Positions 53,113 to 61,761 of a stretch of DNA of 64,000 bases are shown piece after piece. The position numbers and the translations under genes were made by a program. The first letter of the stretch is position 1. Each line of letters opens with the position of its first letter. The notes beneath the pieces are model-generated. The model was not told the DNA's origin. It worked only from the letters and a program-made list of their open reading frames with translations, and ran no database searches. The stretch comes from Actinoplanes flavus (GTDB taxonomy: Bacteria; Actinomycetota; Actinomycetes; Mycobacteriales; Micromonosporaceae), in NCBI RefSeq assembly GCF_017592555.1, contig NZ_JAGFNS010000002.1, positions 314,916 to 378,915 of the forward strand. The letters are read 5' to 3'.

Positions 53113-53784
53113 ATGCAGAAGTACGCCACCACCACCGCCGTCACCGCCGTGGTGAACATCCCCGCCGGCCGCATCCAGGTCATCGCCGCCGACCGCACCG
53201 ACGCCACCGTCGAGGTCCGGCCGATCGACCCGGGCAAGACCCGCGACGTCGAAGCCGCCCAGAACACCACCGTCGCGTTCACCGACGGCGTCCTACGCGT
53301 CACCGGCCCGGCCGACAAGAACCAGCTGTTCGGCCCGTCCGGCACCGTCGAGGTCACCCTCCAGGTGCCGGCCGGCTCGCGGGTCGAGGCGACCACGGGC
53401 GCCGCCGAGTTCCGCGGGGTCGGCCGGCTCGGCGACGTCGCCGCCACCGGCCTGCACGGCACCGTCAAGATCGACGAGGCGGGCAGCCTGACCGTCGACG
53501 CCCTCGGCGCCGACGTCACCATCGGCCGGCTCACCGGCTCGGCCGAGATCAACACCCAGAAGGGCGACATCACCGTCGTCGAGGCCACCGGCGGCACGGT
53601 CGTGCTGCGCGCCCAGATGGGTGACGTGACCATCGGCGCCGCCCCCGGTGTCTCCGCCACCCTCGACGCCGGCACCGGCTACGGCCGCGTCCACAACACC
53701 CTGCTCAACAGCGAGGGCGCCGCGGCCGCCCTCACCATCCACGCCACCACCTCCCACGGCGACATCACCGCCCGCAGCCTCTGA
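53113..53784 (+). CDS. DUF4097-family beta-strand repeat protein
   Basis: A 223-residue protein built of repeated short beta strands (VEVTLQVPAGSRVEATTGAAEF, DVAATGLHGTVKIDEAGSLT, cited in part), the DUF4097 (adhesin-like) pattern. It has no signal peptide or membrane helix, so it is probably cytoplasmic. The ATG has AGGAG nine bases upstream. It is first of two genes behind the GCAACAAG palindrome. The molecular role is unknown; relatives often accompany MarR-type regulators in actinobacteria. Confidence 0.82.
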   Translation: MQKYATTTAVTAVVNIPAGRIQVIAADRTDATVEVRPIDPGKTRDVEAAQNTTVAFTDGVLRVTGPADKNQLFGPSGTVEVTLQVPAGSRVEATTGAAEFRGVGRLGDVAATGLHGTVKIDEAGSLTVDALGADVTIGRLTGSAEINTQKGDITVVEATGGTVVLRAQMGDVTIGAAPGVSATLDAGTGYGRVHNTLLNSEGAAAALTIHATTSHGDITARSL

Positions 53785-53803
53785 CCACGAAAGCGAGAAC
53801 CAG

Positions 53804-54571
53804 ATGACCACCGGAATGATCGACATCGACGACACCGCACTCGCCTTCACCGACACCGGCGGCCCCGGGATCCCGGTGGTCTACCTCAACGGACAGTTCG
53901 CCACCCAGGGATACTGGCGCCGGGTCATCGCCGACCTGGGCCCCGGCTTCCGGCACATCACCTACGACGAGCGCGGACGCGGCCGAAAATCGGGCACCTC
54001 CGCGGACTACTCCTTCGAGACCGTGGTCCGCGACATCGACGTCGTCCTCACCGACCGGGGCGTGGACCGGGCACTGCTGGTCGGCTGGTCCTACGGCGCG
54101 TACGCCGCCGCCTACTGGGCCAGCCGCAACCCGGAGCGCACCATCGGCGCGGTCCTGGTCGACGGCGCCATGCCCTACGACTGGCTGGACGAGGTCACCG
54201 AGGAGCGGATCCGCACCCTGTTCCGCCGGCTCCGCTGGATCAGCCCGGTGCTGCGCCCGTTCGGGCTGATGCCCCGCCTGACCGCCGCCCAGCAGGCCGA
54301 GAGCAACATCGAACTCGGCCGGATCGGTGAGGAGAAGACGCTGGGCCCGGTGCTCGACGCCATCACGGTCCCGACCCGCTACGTGATCGCCTCCGGTGCC
54401 TCGTTCGGCAGCCGCGGCGACGAGCAGGAACGGATCCGCGCCAACCTCGACACCGTCACCACCCGCAACCCGAACATCACCATCCACGCCAAGGTCACCA
54501 GCAACCACGGCGCCATCCTGCGCAAGGACCACGCCGCGATCGCCGCCGCGGTCCGCGAGATCGCCCGATGA
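53804..54571 (+). CDS. Alpha/beta hydrolase
   Basis: A 255-residue hydrolase with YLNGQFATQGYW (oxyanion region), ITYDERGRGRK after strand 4, the nucleophile elbow VGWSYGAY near residue 92 (G-x-S-x-G) and a C-terminal His in TSNHGAIL. The ATG is preceded by AAGCGAGAACC, 19 bp after the DUF4097 gene, so both are one operon. A strong terminator follows. The substrate is unknown. Confidence 0.85.
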   Translation: MTTGMIDIDDTALAFTDTGGPGIPVVYLNGQFATQGYWRRVIADLGPGFRHITYDERGRGRKSGTSADYSFETVVRDIDVVLTDRGVDRALLVGWSYGAYAAAYWASRNPERTIGAVLVDGAMPYDWLDEVTEERIRTLFRRLRWISPVLRPFGLMPRLTAAQQAESNIELGRIGEEKTLGPVLDAITVPTRYVIASGASFGSRGDEQERIRANLDTVTTRNPNITIHAKVTSNHGAILRKDHAAIAAAVREIAR

Positions 54572-54573
54572 AC

Positions 54574-54613
54574 CTCTGGGAGCCGGCCGTGCAGAATCGG
54601 CCGGCTCCCGGAG
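54574..54613 (+). terminator. Intrinsic terminator after the hydrolase gene
   Basis: CTCTGGGAGCCGGCCG pairs with CGGCCGGCTCCCGGAG (16 bp with one G-T) around an eight-base loop. CTGTTTC follows. It begins three bases past the stop codon. Confidence 0.85.
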
Positions 54614-54623
54614 CTGTTTCGGG

Positions 54624-54742
54624 CCACCGATCTCAGCCCGGCGGGCGCGGCACAGGCCGGAGTGGGCAGTCGGCTCGCGCGGCAGGGCGGAACGGTCCGG
54701 AAGGAACGGGACCGCGTAACGCGTACCGGAAAGGGGTTTTCA
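54624..54742 (-). repeat. Dispersed ~119-bp element, copy B
   Basis: Minus strand: it starts TGAAAACCCCTTTCCGGTACG, where TGA is the stop of the gene at 54740, and ends GTGCCGCGCCCGCCGGGCTG then AGATCGGTGG. It matches copy A at both ends and copy C over its full length. Confidence 0.75.
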
Positions 54743-55195
54743 GACGCGCCAGACGTGGAAGGTCTGCTGCAAGCGCCAGCCATCGGGGGTCCGGGCCTCG
54801 TTGCGCCAGCGGAACGTGGCCGGCTCCAGGCCGGAGAAGGTCCAGCGGAGGTCGCCGCCGTCGAGGACGATGCCGTCGGGGGTGGGTGTGGCGATGAAGC
54901 TGTGCACGCGGCGGCGGCCCGGGCCGATCCAGGTGGAGCGCCAGGCGCCCGGGCCGGCCGACGGGTCGGGGAAGCGGACGCTGACGCCGTGTTCGACGCC
55001 GGGCAGGATCCACACGTCGGTGGTGGCGTGGCCGCCGAGGGCGTAGCCGAAATGCCACTCGCCGCGGCGGACCGTGGTGGAGCCGTCCGGCTCCCACTCC
55101 GTGCAGTCGAGCGCCCACGAGCCGGTGAAGCGGCCGAACAGGCTCAGGTCGGCGCCGGGCGCGGGCCCGTCGGCGAGGAACGGCACATCGGTCAC
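54740..55195 (-). CDS. Small lipocalin-like hypothetical protein
   Basis: A 151-residue beta-rich protein with GRFTGSWALDCTEWEPDG, WHFGYALGGHATTDVW and FRWRNEARTPDGWRLQQTF, a pattern like DUF1579/lipocalin-type proteins that measure or bind a small ligand. GTG start; no signal peptide. It lies 23 bp after the F420-type oxidoreductase gene, so it may be the last gene of the FadE operon. Its stop codon is the first codon of a dispersed repeat element. Confidence 0.6.
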   Translation of the reverse strand: MTDVPFLADGPAPGADLSLFGRFTGSWALDCTEWEPDGSTTVRRGEWHFGYALGGHATTDVWILPGVEHGVSVRFPDPSAGPGAWRSTWIGPGRRRVHSFIATPTPDGIVLDGGDLRWTFSGLEPATFRWRNEARTPDGWRLQQTFHVWRV

Positions 55196-55218
55196 CCGGC
55201 CGACGCTAGCGGGCCGGA

Positions 55219-56094
55219 TCAGCCGGCGACAGTGGATTTCAGCGGCTCGATGAACTTCTCGGCGAAGCGGCGCAGGGCGTCGCGTTTCTCCTGGACGGGC
55301 GCGTCGAGGCGGCGCCACGGCATGACGATCGCGTCGGTCACGCCGATCTCCGCCTGCTGCCGGAAGCCGTCCAGACCGTGCCGGTCGATGCAGACGGCCT
55401 GGATCTCGAACGGGGTGCCCGCCCGGCCGAACGACTCCCGCAGCCGGTGCAGGCGGCCGATCGTGTCGCGCAGGTCGTCGAAACGCATCATCGCCGACGA
55501 CCAGCCGTCGCCGGTCCGGGCGGCGCGGCGCAGCGCCGGCTCGGAGTGCCCGCCGATGTAGATCGGGACCGGCTCGCGGGGCGCCGGGCTCATCTGGAGC
55601 TTGCCGAACGAGAAGTGCTTCCCCTCGTACGCGACCATGCCGCCGCCCAGGATCAGCCGCAGCACCTCGATCGCCTCGTCGGCGCGGGCGCCCCGGTCCC
55701 GGAACGGCGCCCCGCACCACAGCGACTCCTCCGGCGACCAGCCGAGCCCCACCCCGAGGCCGAAACGGTCGCCGGTGAGCGCCGCGACCGTACCGATCTG
55801 CCGGGCCAGCAGCAGCGGATTGCGCGGGTCGAGTTTGAGCACCTGCGTGTAGAAGCGGATGCGGCTGGTCACCGCGCCCATCGCCCCGGCCGCGACCATC
55901 GGATCCGGCCACGGGGTGTGCGAATCCCAGAAGCGGCTGCCGTCCGGGGTGTACGGGTACGCCGCCGACACCTGCTCGGAGAAGAACAGCGAGTCCGGCA
56001 GCGCGATCGAGTCGAACCCGCATTCCTCGGCGGCCCGGGCCAGCTCGGTCAGCTGGTCCAGCGGGCTCAGTGCGATTCCCAGCGTGAACTTCAC
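55219..56094 (-). CDS. LLM-class F420-dependent oxidoreductase
   Basis: A 291-residue luciferase-like TIM barrel. SIALPDSLFFSE, RIRFYTQVLKLDPRNPLLLARQIGTV, FGLGVGLGWSPEE and VPIYIGGHSEPALRRAAR are typical of F420-dependent oxidoreductases. The GTG start overlaps the acyl-CoA dehydrogenase stop (GTGA). A related gene (Rv3520c) lies in the M. tuberculosis cholesterol cluster, consistent with reduction of a steroid-derived ketone or enone. The frame reaching 56565 is a shadow. Confidence 0.82.
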   Translation of the reverse strand: MKFTLGIALSPLDQLTELARAAEECGFDSIALPDSLFFSEQVSAAYPYTPDGSRFWDSHTPWPDPMVAAGAMGAVTSRIRFYTQVLKLDPRNPLLLARQIGTVAALTGDRFGLGVGLGWSPEESLWCGAPFRDRGARADEAIEVLRLILGGGMVAYEGKHFSFGKLQMSPAPREPVPIYIGGHSEPALRRAARTGDGWSSAMMRFDDLRDTIGRLHRLRESFGRAGTPFEIQAVCIDRHGLDGFRQQAEIGVTDAIVMPWRRLDAPVQEKRDALRRFAEKFIEPLKSTVAG

Positions 56095-56726
56095 GGCAGC
56101 ATCTCCTCGGCGAGCGTCACGAGCTGTGCGGTGGCGCCGCCGAGCGAGAACTCGTTCGCCTCGGCGGCCAGGAAGTACCGGTGCAGCGGATAGTCCATGT
56201 CGAGGCCGACGCCGCCGTGCACGTGGACCGCGGTGTGCAGCACCCGGTGCCCGGCCTCGGCGGCCCAGAATCCGGCGGTCGCCACCTCGGCGGGTTCCGG
56301 CCGGCACACCGCCTGCCACAGCGCCAGCCGTAGCGCCTCCACGTCGATCCACGCGTCGGCGAGCCGCTGCGACACCGCCTGGAACGCGCCGATCGGGCGG
56401 CCGAACTGGACGCGGGTGCGGGCGTACTCGGCGGTCATCTCCAGGGCCCGTTCGACGACGCCGAGCTGGTGGGCGGCGGTCCCGATGATCCGGGCGGCCC
56501 CCACGATCTCCTCCAGGTGGGGAACGTCGGCCGCGTGCCGCCCCAGCTCGATGAGGACGGCGCACTGCTCGGGCAGCCCGTAACCCTCACCGCCGGCCTC
56601 TTTCGGCAGTACCGCCGCCAGCACCCCGGCCTCCTCCAGGGCCGGCCACAGTGGACGGCCGGACTCGCACAGGGCCCGGGTCAGCCCGGCCAGCTCCCGC
56701 GCCTCGTCGCTCAACTCGAAGTCCAC
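56091..56726 (-). CDS. Acyl-CoA dehydrogenase, FadE27-like, lacking the central beta-domain
   Basis: A 211-residue protein where the family usually has ~340-380. The N-terminal helical part runs through GGEGYGLPEQCAVLIELGRHAADVP (cited in part), then jumps to the C-terminal helical domain (LEMTAEYARTRVQFGRPIGAFQAV, HVHGGVGLDMDYPLHRYF). The middle ~120 residues, the beta-domain that shapes the FAD and substrate site, are missing with the frame kept. FadE26/FadE27-type enzymes are alpha2beta2 heterotetramers, so this chain may still be a structural partner of the adjacent FadE26, or be dead. GTG at 56726 has GAGAGGAC upstream. Confidence 0.75.
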   Translation of the reverse strand: MDFELSDEARELAGLTRALCESGRPLWPALEEAGVLAAVLPKEAGGEGYGLPEQCAVLIELGRHAADVPHLEEIVGAARIIGTAAHQLGVVERALEMTAEYARTRVQFGRPIGAFQAVSQRLADAWIDVEALRLALWQAVCRPEPAEVATAGFWAAEAGHRVLHTAVHVHGGVGLDMDYPLHRYFLAAEANEFSLGGATAQLVTLAEEMLP

Positions 56727-56737
56727 GACCCGTCCTC

Positions 56738-57823
56738 TCAACGCCGGACCGGCAGGCCCAGCGCGCCCGCCGCGATGATGTCGCGCTGCACCTCGTTGGT
56801 CCCGCCGCCGAAGGTGAGGATCAGCGACGCCCGGTACATGGCCTCGATCCGCCCGGCCAGCACCGCGCCGGGTTCACCGGCGCGGATCACGGCTTCCGGC
56901 CCGATCACCTCCATGAGCAGCCGGTACGCCTCGATCGCCAGTTCCGTGCCGTACACCTTCCCGGCCGACGCCCGGGTCGCCGCCGGGGTGCCCTCGGAGA
57001 CGCAGACCCGCCAGTTCAAGAGCTTCAAGGCTTCGGTACGCGCATGCACGCGCGCCAGATGCAGCCGCACCCACTCCCGTTCGATCGCCCCGGTCTGCCG
57101 CGCCCATTCGCCGACCTCCCGTAGCGCGCGTTGCAGGGGAGCGGCCGAGGTGAGCGCCACCCGTTCCCGGTTGAGCTGGTCGGTGATCAGCCGCCAGCCC
57201 TGGTTCTCCCGGCCGACCAGGGCGGAGGCCGGTACGCGTACGTCGTCGTAGTAGGTGGCGCTGGTGGAGGGCCCGGCCACGGTCCGCACCGGCGTCCAGG
57301 AGAAGCCGGGCGAGTCGGTCGGCACGATGAGGATCGACAGTCCCTGGTGGCGGGGCGCCTCCGGGTCGGTCCGGCAGGCCAGCCACACGTAGTCGGCGTC
57401 CTCGATGAGGCTGGTCCACATCTTCTGCCCGTTGATCACGTAGTGGTCGCCGTCGCGGACGGCCCGGGTTCGCAGGGCGGCGAGGTCGGTGCCGGCCTCG
57501 GGTTCCGAATACCCGATCGAGAAGTGGATCTCGCCCGCCTCGATCCCGGGCAGCAACTCGGCTTTCTGCCGGTCGGTGCCGTGCCGGGCGATGGTCGGCC
57601 CGACCGTGTAGAGCGTCAGGAACGGCACCTGCACCCCGGCCAGCGCCGCCTCGTCGGCGAAGATCAGCTGGTCGATCCGGGAGCGGCCCTCGACGGCGAG
57701 CCAGCCGTCGCGTCCCAGCCGCCGGACCACCTCCCGGTAGGAGGCCTCCTTCGGGAACGCCGCGAAGTACTCCCGTAACGAGGCGCGCAGCTTCTCCTGC
57801 TCCGGCGTGTATCCGACGTGCAT
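56738..57823 (-). CDS. fadE26: Acyl-CoA dehydrogenase, FadE26-like
   Basis: A 361-residue dehydrogenase for steroid side-chain CoA esters. FSIGYSEPEAGTDLAAL and GQKMWTSLIEDADYVWLACR form the FAD/substrate region; GPSTSATYYDDVRVP and the C-terminal LTFGGGTNEVQRDIIA follow. It is ~40 residues shorter than FadE26: the conserved GWP-x-E-x-GG segment after GRDGWLAV is absent and the N-terminal helix loop is short, all in frame. ATG start with GAGG upstream and a KstR-type box ahead. It overlaps no neighbour; the FadE27-like gene starts 12 bases inside its end. Confidence 0.8.
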   Translation of the reverse strand: MHVGYTPEQEKLRASLREYFAAFPKEASYREVVRRLGRDGWLAVEGRSRIDQLIFADEAALAGVQVPFLTLYTVGPTIARHGTDRQKAELLPGIEAGEIHFSIGYSEPEAGTDLAALRTRAVRDGDHYVINGQKMWTSLIEDADYVWLACRTDPEAPRHQGLSILIVPTDSPGFSWTPVRTVAGPSTSATYYDDVRVPASALVGRENQGWRLITDQLNRERVALTSAAPLQRALREVGEWARQTGAIEREWVRLHLARVHARTEALKLLNWRVCVSEGTPAATRASAGKVYGTELAIEAYRLLMEVIGPEAVIRAGEPGAVLAGRIEAMYRASLILTFGGGTNEVQRDIIAAGALGLPVRR

Positions 57824-57834
57824 GGCGACCTCGG

Positions 57835-57866
57835 CTCTACTAGTAGAACAGGTTCTACTAGTAGAG
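57835..57866. promoter_or_regulatory. 32-bp palindrome containing a KstR-type box
   Basis: CTCTACTAGTAGAAC, a central AG, then GTTCTACTAGTAGAG: a perfect inverted repeat. The core TAGAACAGGTTCTA (57844-57857) fits the KstR consensus. Each arm is itself palindromic around CTACTAGTAG. It lies 12 bp upstream of the FadE26 start and 3 bp past the MarR stop. Confidence 0.8.
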
Positions 57867-57868
57867 CG

Positions 57869-58339
57869 TCATCGGTCGAGTCCGGCAAGCACCTTCTCCG
57901 CGAGGGCGCAGAACGTCGCGAGCTCCTCCGCGGTCAGCGTCGCGAACCAGCCGGCCACCGCGGCCTCGTCGCCCGCGTCGCGGCCCCGCCAATACCGCTC
58001 GCTCGCCTCGGTGGCGGTCAGCCGGCGTCGCCGCCGGTCGGCCGGATCCGGCTCGGCCCGCAGCATGCCCTTGCGCTCCAGGGCGGCGACGAGCTGAGCC
58101 ACGTTCTGATGGGTGGTGCCGAGGGCGGCGGCCGCCTCGGTCAGCCCCGGCCGGTCCAGCGCCCGGACCGCGGTGAGCAGCGCGGCCTGCTGGGTGGTCA
58201 GGCCGTCGGCGCGCAGCCGGTCGTCCATCAGGTAGCGCAGGCGCTGGGCGAGCACGAGGCTGACCCGGAACGCGCGCACCGGCGGGGTGAGGCTCGACCG
58301 TGGCCCCAGATCGAAGAGGGTCTGTTCCGGCTCCGTCAT
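57869..58339 (-). CDS. MarR family transcriptional regulator
   Basis: A 156-residue regulator with the MarR fold: LTTQQAALLTAVRALDRPGLTEAAAALGTTHQNVAQLVAALERKG is the HTH region (cited in part) and RAEPDPADRRRRRLTAT is the wing. ATG at 58339 is chosen; the frame to 58408 would run over the A/T-rich promoter (TTAGGTAATATATTG). It is divergent from a glycosyltransferase, with starts only 19 bp apart, so it probably represses both. Confidence 0.82.
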   Translation of the reverse strand: MTEPEQTLFDLGPRSSLTPPVRAFRVSLVLAQRLRYLMDDRLRADGLTTQQAALLTAVRALDRPGLTEAAAALGTTHQNVAQLVAALERKGMLRAEPDPADRRRRRLTATEASERYWRGRDAGDEAAVAGWFATLTAEELATFCALAEKVLAGLDR

Positions 58340-58358
58340 ACGCAATATATTACCTAAC

Positions 58359-59609
58359 ATGATCTGCCTGGTGCCACACTGCGCGTACCTGTCCCAGACA
58401 TCGCGCATGATCGAGATCTACCGGGCGCTGCGCGAGCGCGGCGTCACCCCGAGAGTCGCCACCCACGGCGGCACCTACGAGTCCGCGCTGCGCGCCGCCG
58501 GCATCGACTACGACATCGTCGGCCCGCGGATGGACGACGAACGCTGCGCCCGCTTCCTGCGCGAACAGCCCAGCAGCGGGCCGGTCGGGCAGAGCGCCTA
58601 CAGCGACGAGGAGCTGCGGGCGTACGTGACGGCCGAGGCGGAGTACTTCACCCGGCACGGGATCCGGACCGCGGTCACCGGCTTCACCCTGACCACCACC
58701 CTGTCCACCCGGCTCGCCGGGGTCCGCCTGGTCACCGAGCACTCGGCCAGCTGGGCGCCGCCGATGTTCGAGCGCGGCCTGCTGCCCGCGCCCAGCGGCC
58801 GCACCCTGCCGCTGCCCCGCCCGGCCCGGCGGTGGATCGCGAACGCGCTGCCCAGCCGGACCCGGTTCTACTGCGGCGGGTTCAACCGGATCGCCGCCGA
58901 ACTCGGCGTGCCCGGCCTGCCCAGCGTCGCGGCCCTGCTGCTCGGCGACCTCACCCTGGTCACCGAGGCGCCCGAGGTGCTCGGCGTCCCGGCCGCCGCG
59001 ATCGCGGCGTGGCGGCCCGGTCGCGGCTACCGGCCGGAGACCCGGCTGCGCTGCACCGGGCCGCTCTACGCGAAACTGCCGGTGCCGTTGCCCGCGGCGA
59101 CCGGACGGTTCCTCGGCGAGCCTGGCCCGCTCGTCTACGTGGCGATCACCTCCAGCGAGCCCGCGCTGGTCCGGGACGTGGTCGCGGCCCTGCGCCCGCT
59201 CGGCGCCCGGATCCTGGTCGCCGCCACCGTGCACGAGCTGGGCGACCTGAACGACGACCAGACGCACGTCGGCGGGGTCCTGCCGAGCCACCTCGTCATG
59301 CCCCGCGCCGATCTGGCCGTCACCGCCGGCGGCCAGGGCAGCGTGCAGACCGCGATGGCCGCCGGGACCCCGCTGCTCGGCATCCCGCTCCAGATGGAGC
59401 AGGACCTCAACCTGGCGCTGGTGGAACGCCGTGGCGCCGGCCGCTGGATCGCCCGGCGGGACGCCCACGGGGCCCGGCTCACCGCGCTCGCCGGGGCGAT
59501 GCTGGGCGACGGCCGCTACCGGCGCGCGGCCGGGGAGATCCGCGAGATCTACGACGGCATCGACGGCCCCGGCAACGCGGCCGACGCCATTCTCTGTAAC
59601 ACGTTCTAG
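58359..59609 (+). CDS. Glycosyltransferase-like protein (MGT/UGT type)
   Basis: A 416-residue GT-B fold protein. Its N-terminus MICLVPHCAYLSQTSRMIEI and C-terminal block AVTAGGQGSVQTAMAAGTPLLGIPLQMEQDLN correspond to the nucleotide-sugar-binding region of macrolide-type glycosyltransferases. The usual His-Gly pair in that block is replaced by GGQGS, so the sugar donor may differ. ATG at 58359 is shortly after the A/T-rich promoter region. The target could be a sterol or an antibiotic; there is no other glycosylation gene nearby. The stop overlaps the KstR-type box of the next gene. Confidence 0.78.
   Translation: MICLVPHCAYLSQTSRMIEIYRALRERGVTPRVATHGGTYESALRAAGIDYDIVGPRMDDERCARFLREQPSSGPVGQSAYSDEELRAYVTAEAEYFTRHGIRTAVTGFTLTTTLSTRLAGVRLVTEHSASWAPPMFERGLLPAPSGRTLPLPRPARRWIANALPSRTRFYCGGFNRIAAELGVPGLPSVAALLLGDLTLVTEAPEVLGVPAAAIAAWRPGRGYRPETRLRCTGPLYAKLPVPLPAATGRFLGEPGPLVYVAITSSEPALVRDVVAALRPLGARILVAATVHELGDLNDDQTHVGGVLPSHLVMPRADLAVTAGGQGSVQTAMAAGTPLLGIPLQMEQDLNLALVERRGAGRWIARRDAHGARLTALAGAMLGDGRYRRAAGEIREIYDGIDGPGNAADAILCNTF
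59595..59608. promoter_or_regulatory. KstR-type box in front of fadA6
   Basis: TGTAACACGTTCTA fits tnnAACnnGTTnnA. TAGTAT (59607) is a -10 candidate, six bases before the ATG at 59619, which suggests a leaderless mRNA. Confidence 0.72.
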
Positions 59610-59618
59610 TATCGCGGT

Positions 59619-60711
<1,093 letters not shown>

Positions 60712-60728
<17 letters not shown>

Positions 60729-61761
60729 GCCGGTCCAGGCCCTCCTCCGCCTCCTTCATGATCCGCTCGATCAGCTCGGCGCACGACGGCAGATCGTCGA
60801 TCACACCGGCCACCTGACCGGCCGACATCACCCCGAACTCCGGCCGCCCCTCGACCATCGCCTCCCGCAACAGCACCGGCGTGCCCGCCGCCATCAGCGT
60901 CTGCGCCCACGTCAGCGCACGGCCGTGCCGTGCCGCGCGCCCGGCCCGCACCAGCTCCGGCCAGGAGAGCCCGGCCAGGCGGCGGAACGCGATCGCGTGC
61001 CGGGTCGCCCTCAGCAGCGCGGTCACCCTTCCCGAGCGTTCCAGACCATCGATGTACGGGGTACGCAGCACCCGATGCGGCACCCCGTCCACCCGGGTCG
61101 TCACCACCGTCCCGGTCAGGGGCGCGTCCAGGTAGAGCCGCTTCACGCGCTCGCCCACCGGACTGTCCGACGTGAGCAGGAACCGGGTCCCCATGGCGAT
61201 CCCGGCCGCCCCGAAGGCGAGAGCGGCCAGCAGCCCCCGCCCGTCGAAGAACCCGCCGGCCGCCACCACCGGAACACCGACCGCGTCCACCACCCGGGGC
61301 AGCAGCAGCGACGTCGGCACCGGGCCGGTGTGCCCGCCGCCCTCGCCGCCCTGCACCAGAACCGCGTCCACACCCCAGCCGGCCACCTTCTCGGCGTGCC
61401 GGACCGCGCCGACCGACGGCATGGTCAGCACCCCGCCGTCCGCGCACCGCCGGATCAGATCCCGGTCGGGGGCCAGCGCGAACGACGCCAGCCGCACGTT
61501 CTCCCGGATCAGCAGCTCGACCCTGGCGTGCGCGTCCGGCGCGTCCGCGCGTACGTTGACCCCGAAGTTCTGATCGGTCTTGTCCTTGATCGTGTGGATC
61601 GTGTCGCGCAGCTGCTCCAGGCTCATGGTCGCGGACGCCACGATCCCGAAACCGCCCGCCGCGGCGACCGCCGAGACCAGCCGCGCACCGGCCACGTACC
61701 CCATCCCGGTCTGCACGATCGGATGCCGGCAGCCGAGCAGCTCGGTGAGCGCGGTCCGCAT
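60712..61761 (-). CDS. ipdC: IpdC-like FMN oxidoreductase (nitronate monooxygenase family)
   Basis: A 349-residue TIM-barrel flavoprotein. LLGCRHPIVQTGMGYVAG, AAAGGFGIVAS, VQGGEGGGHTGPV and AAGGFFDGRGLLAALAFGAAGIAMGTRF mark the FMN site. The gene order echA20-ipdA-ipdB-ipdC supports IpdC, the reductase of 5-hydroxy-HIP-CoA-type ring intermediates. ATG at 61761 is preferred because GGGAG lies five bases upstream; the GTG three bases earlier would leave almost no spacing. It overlaps the ipdB stop. Confidence 0.85.
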
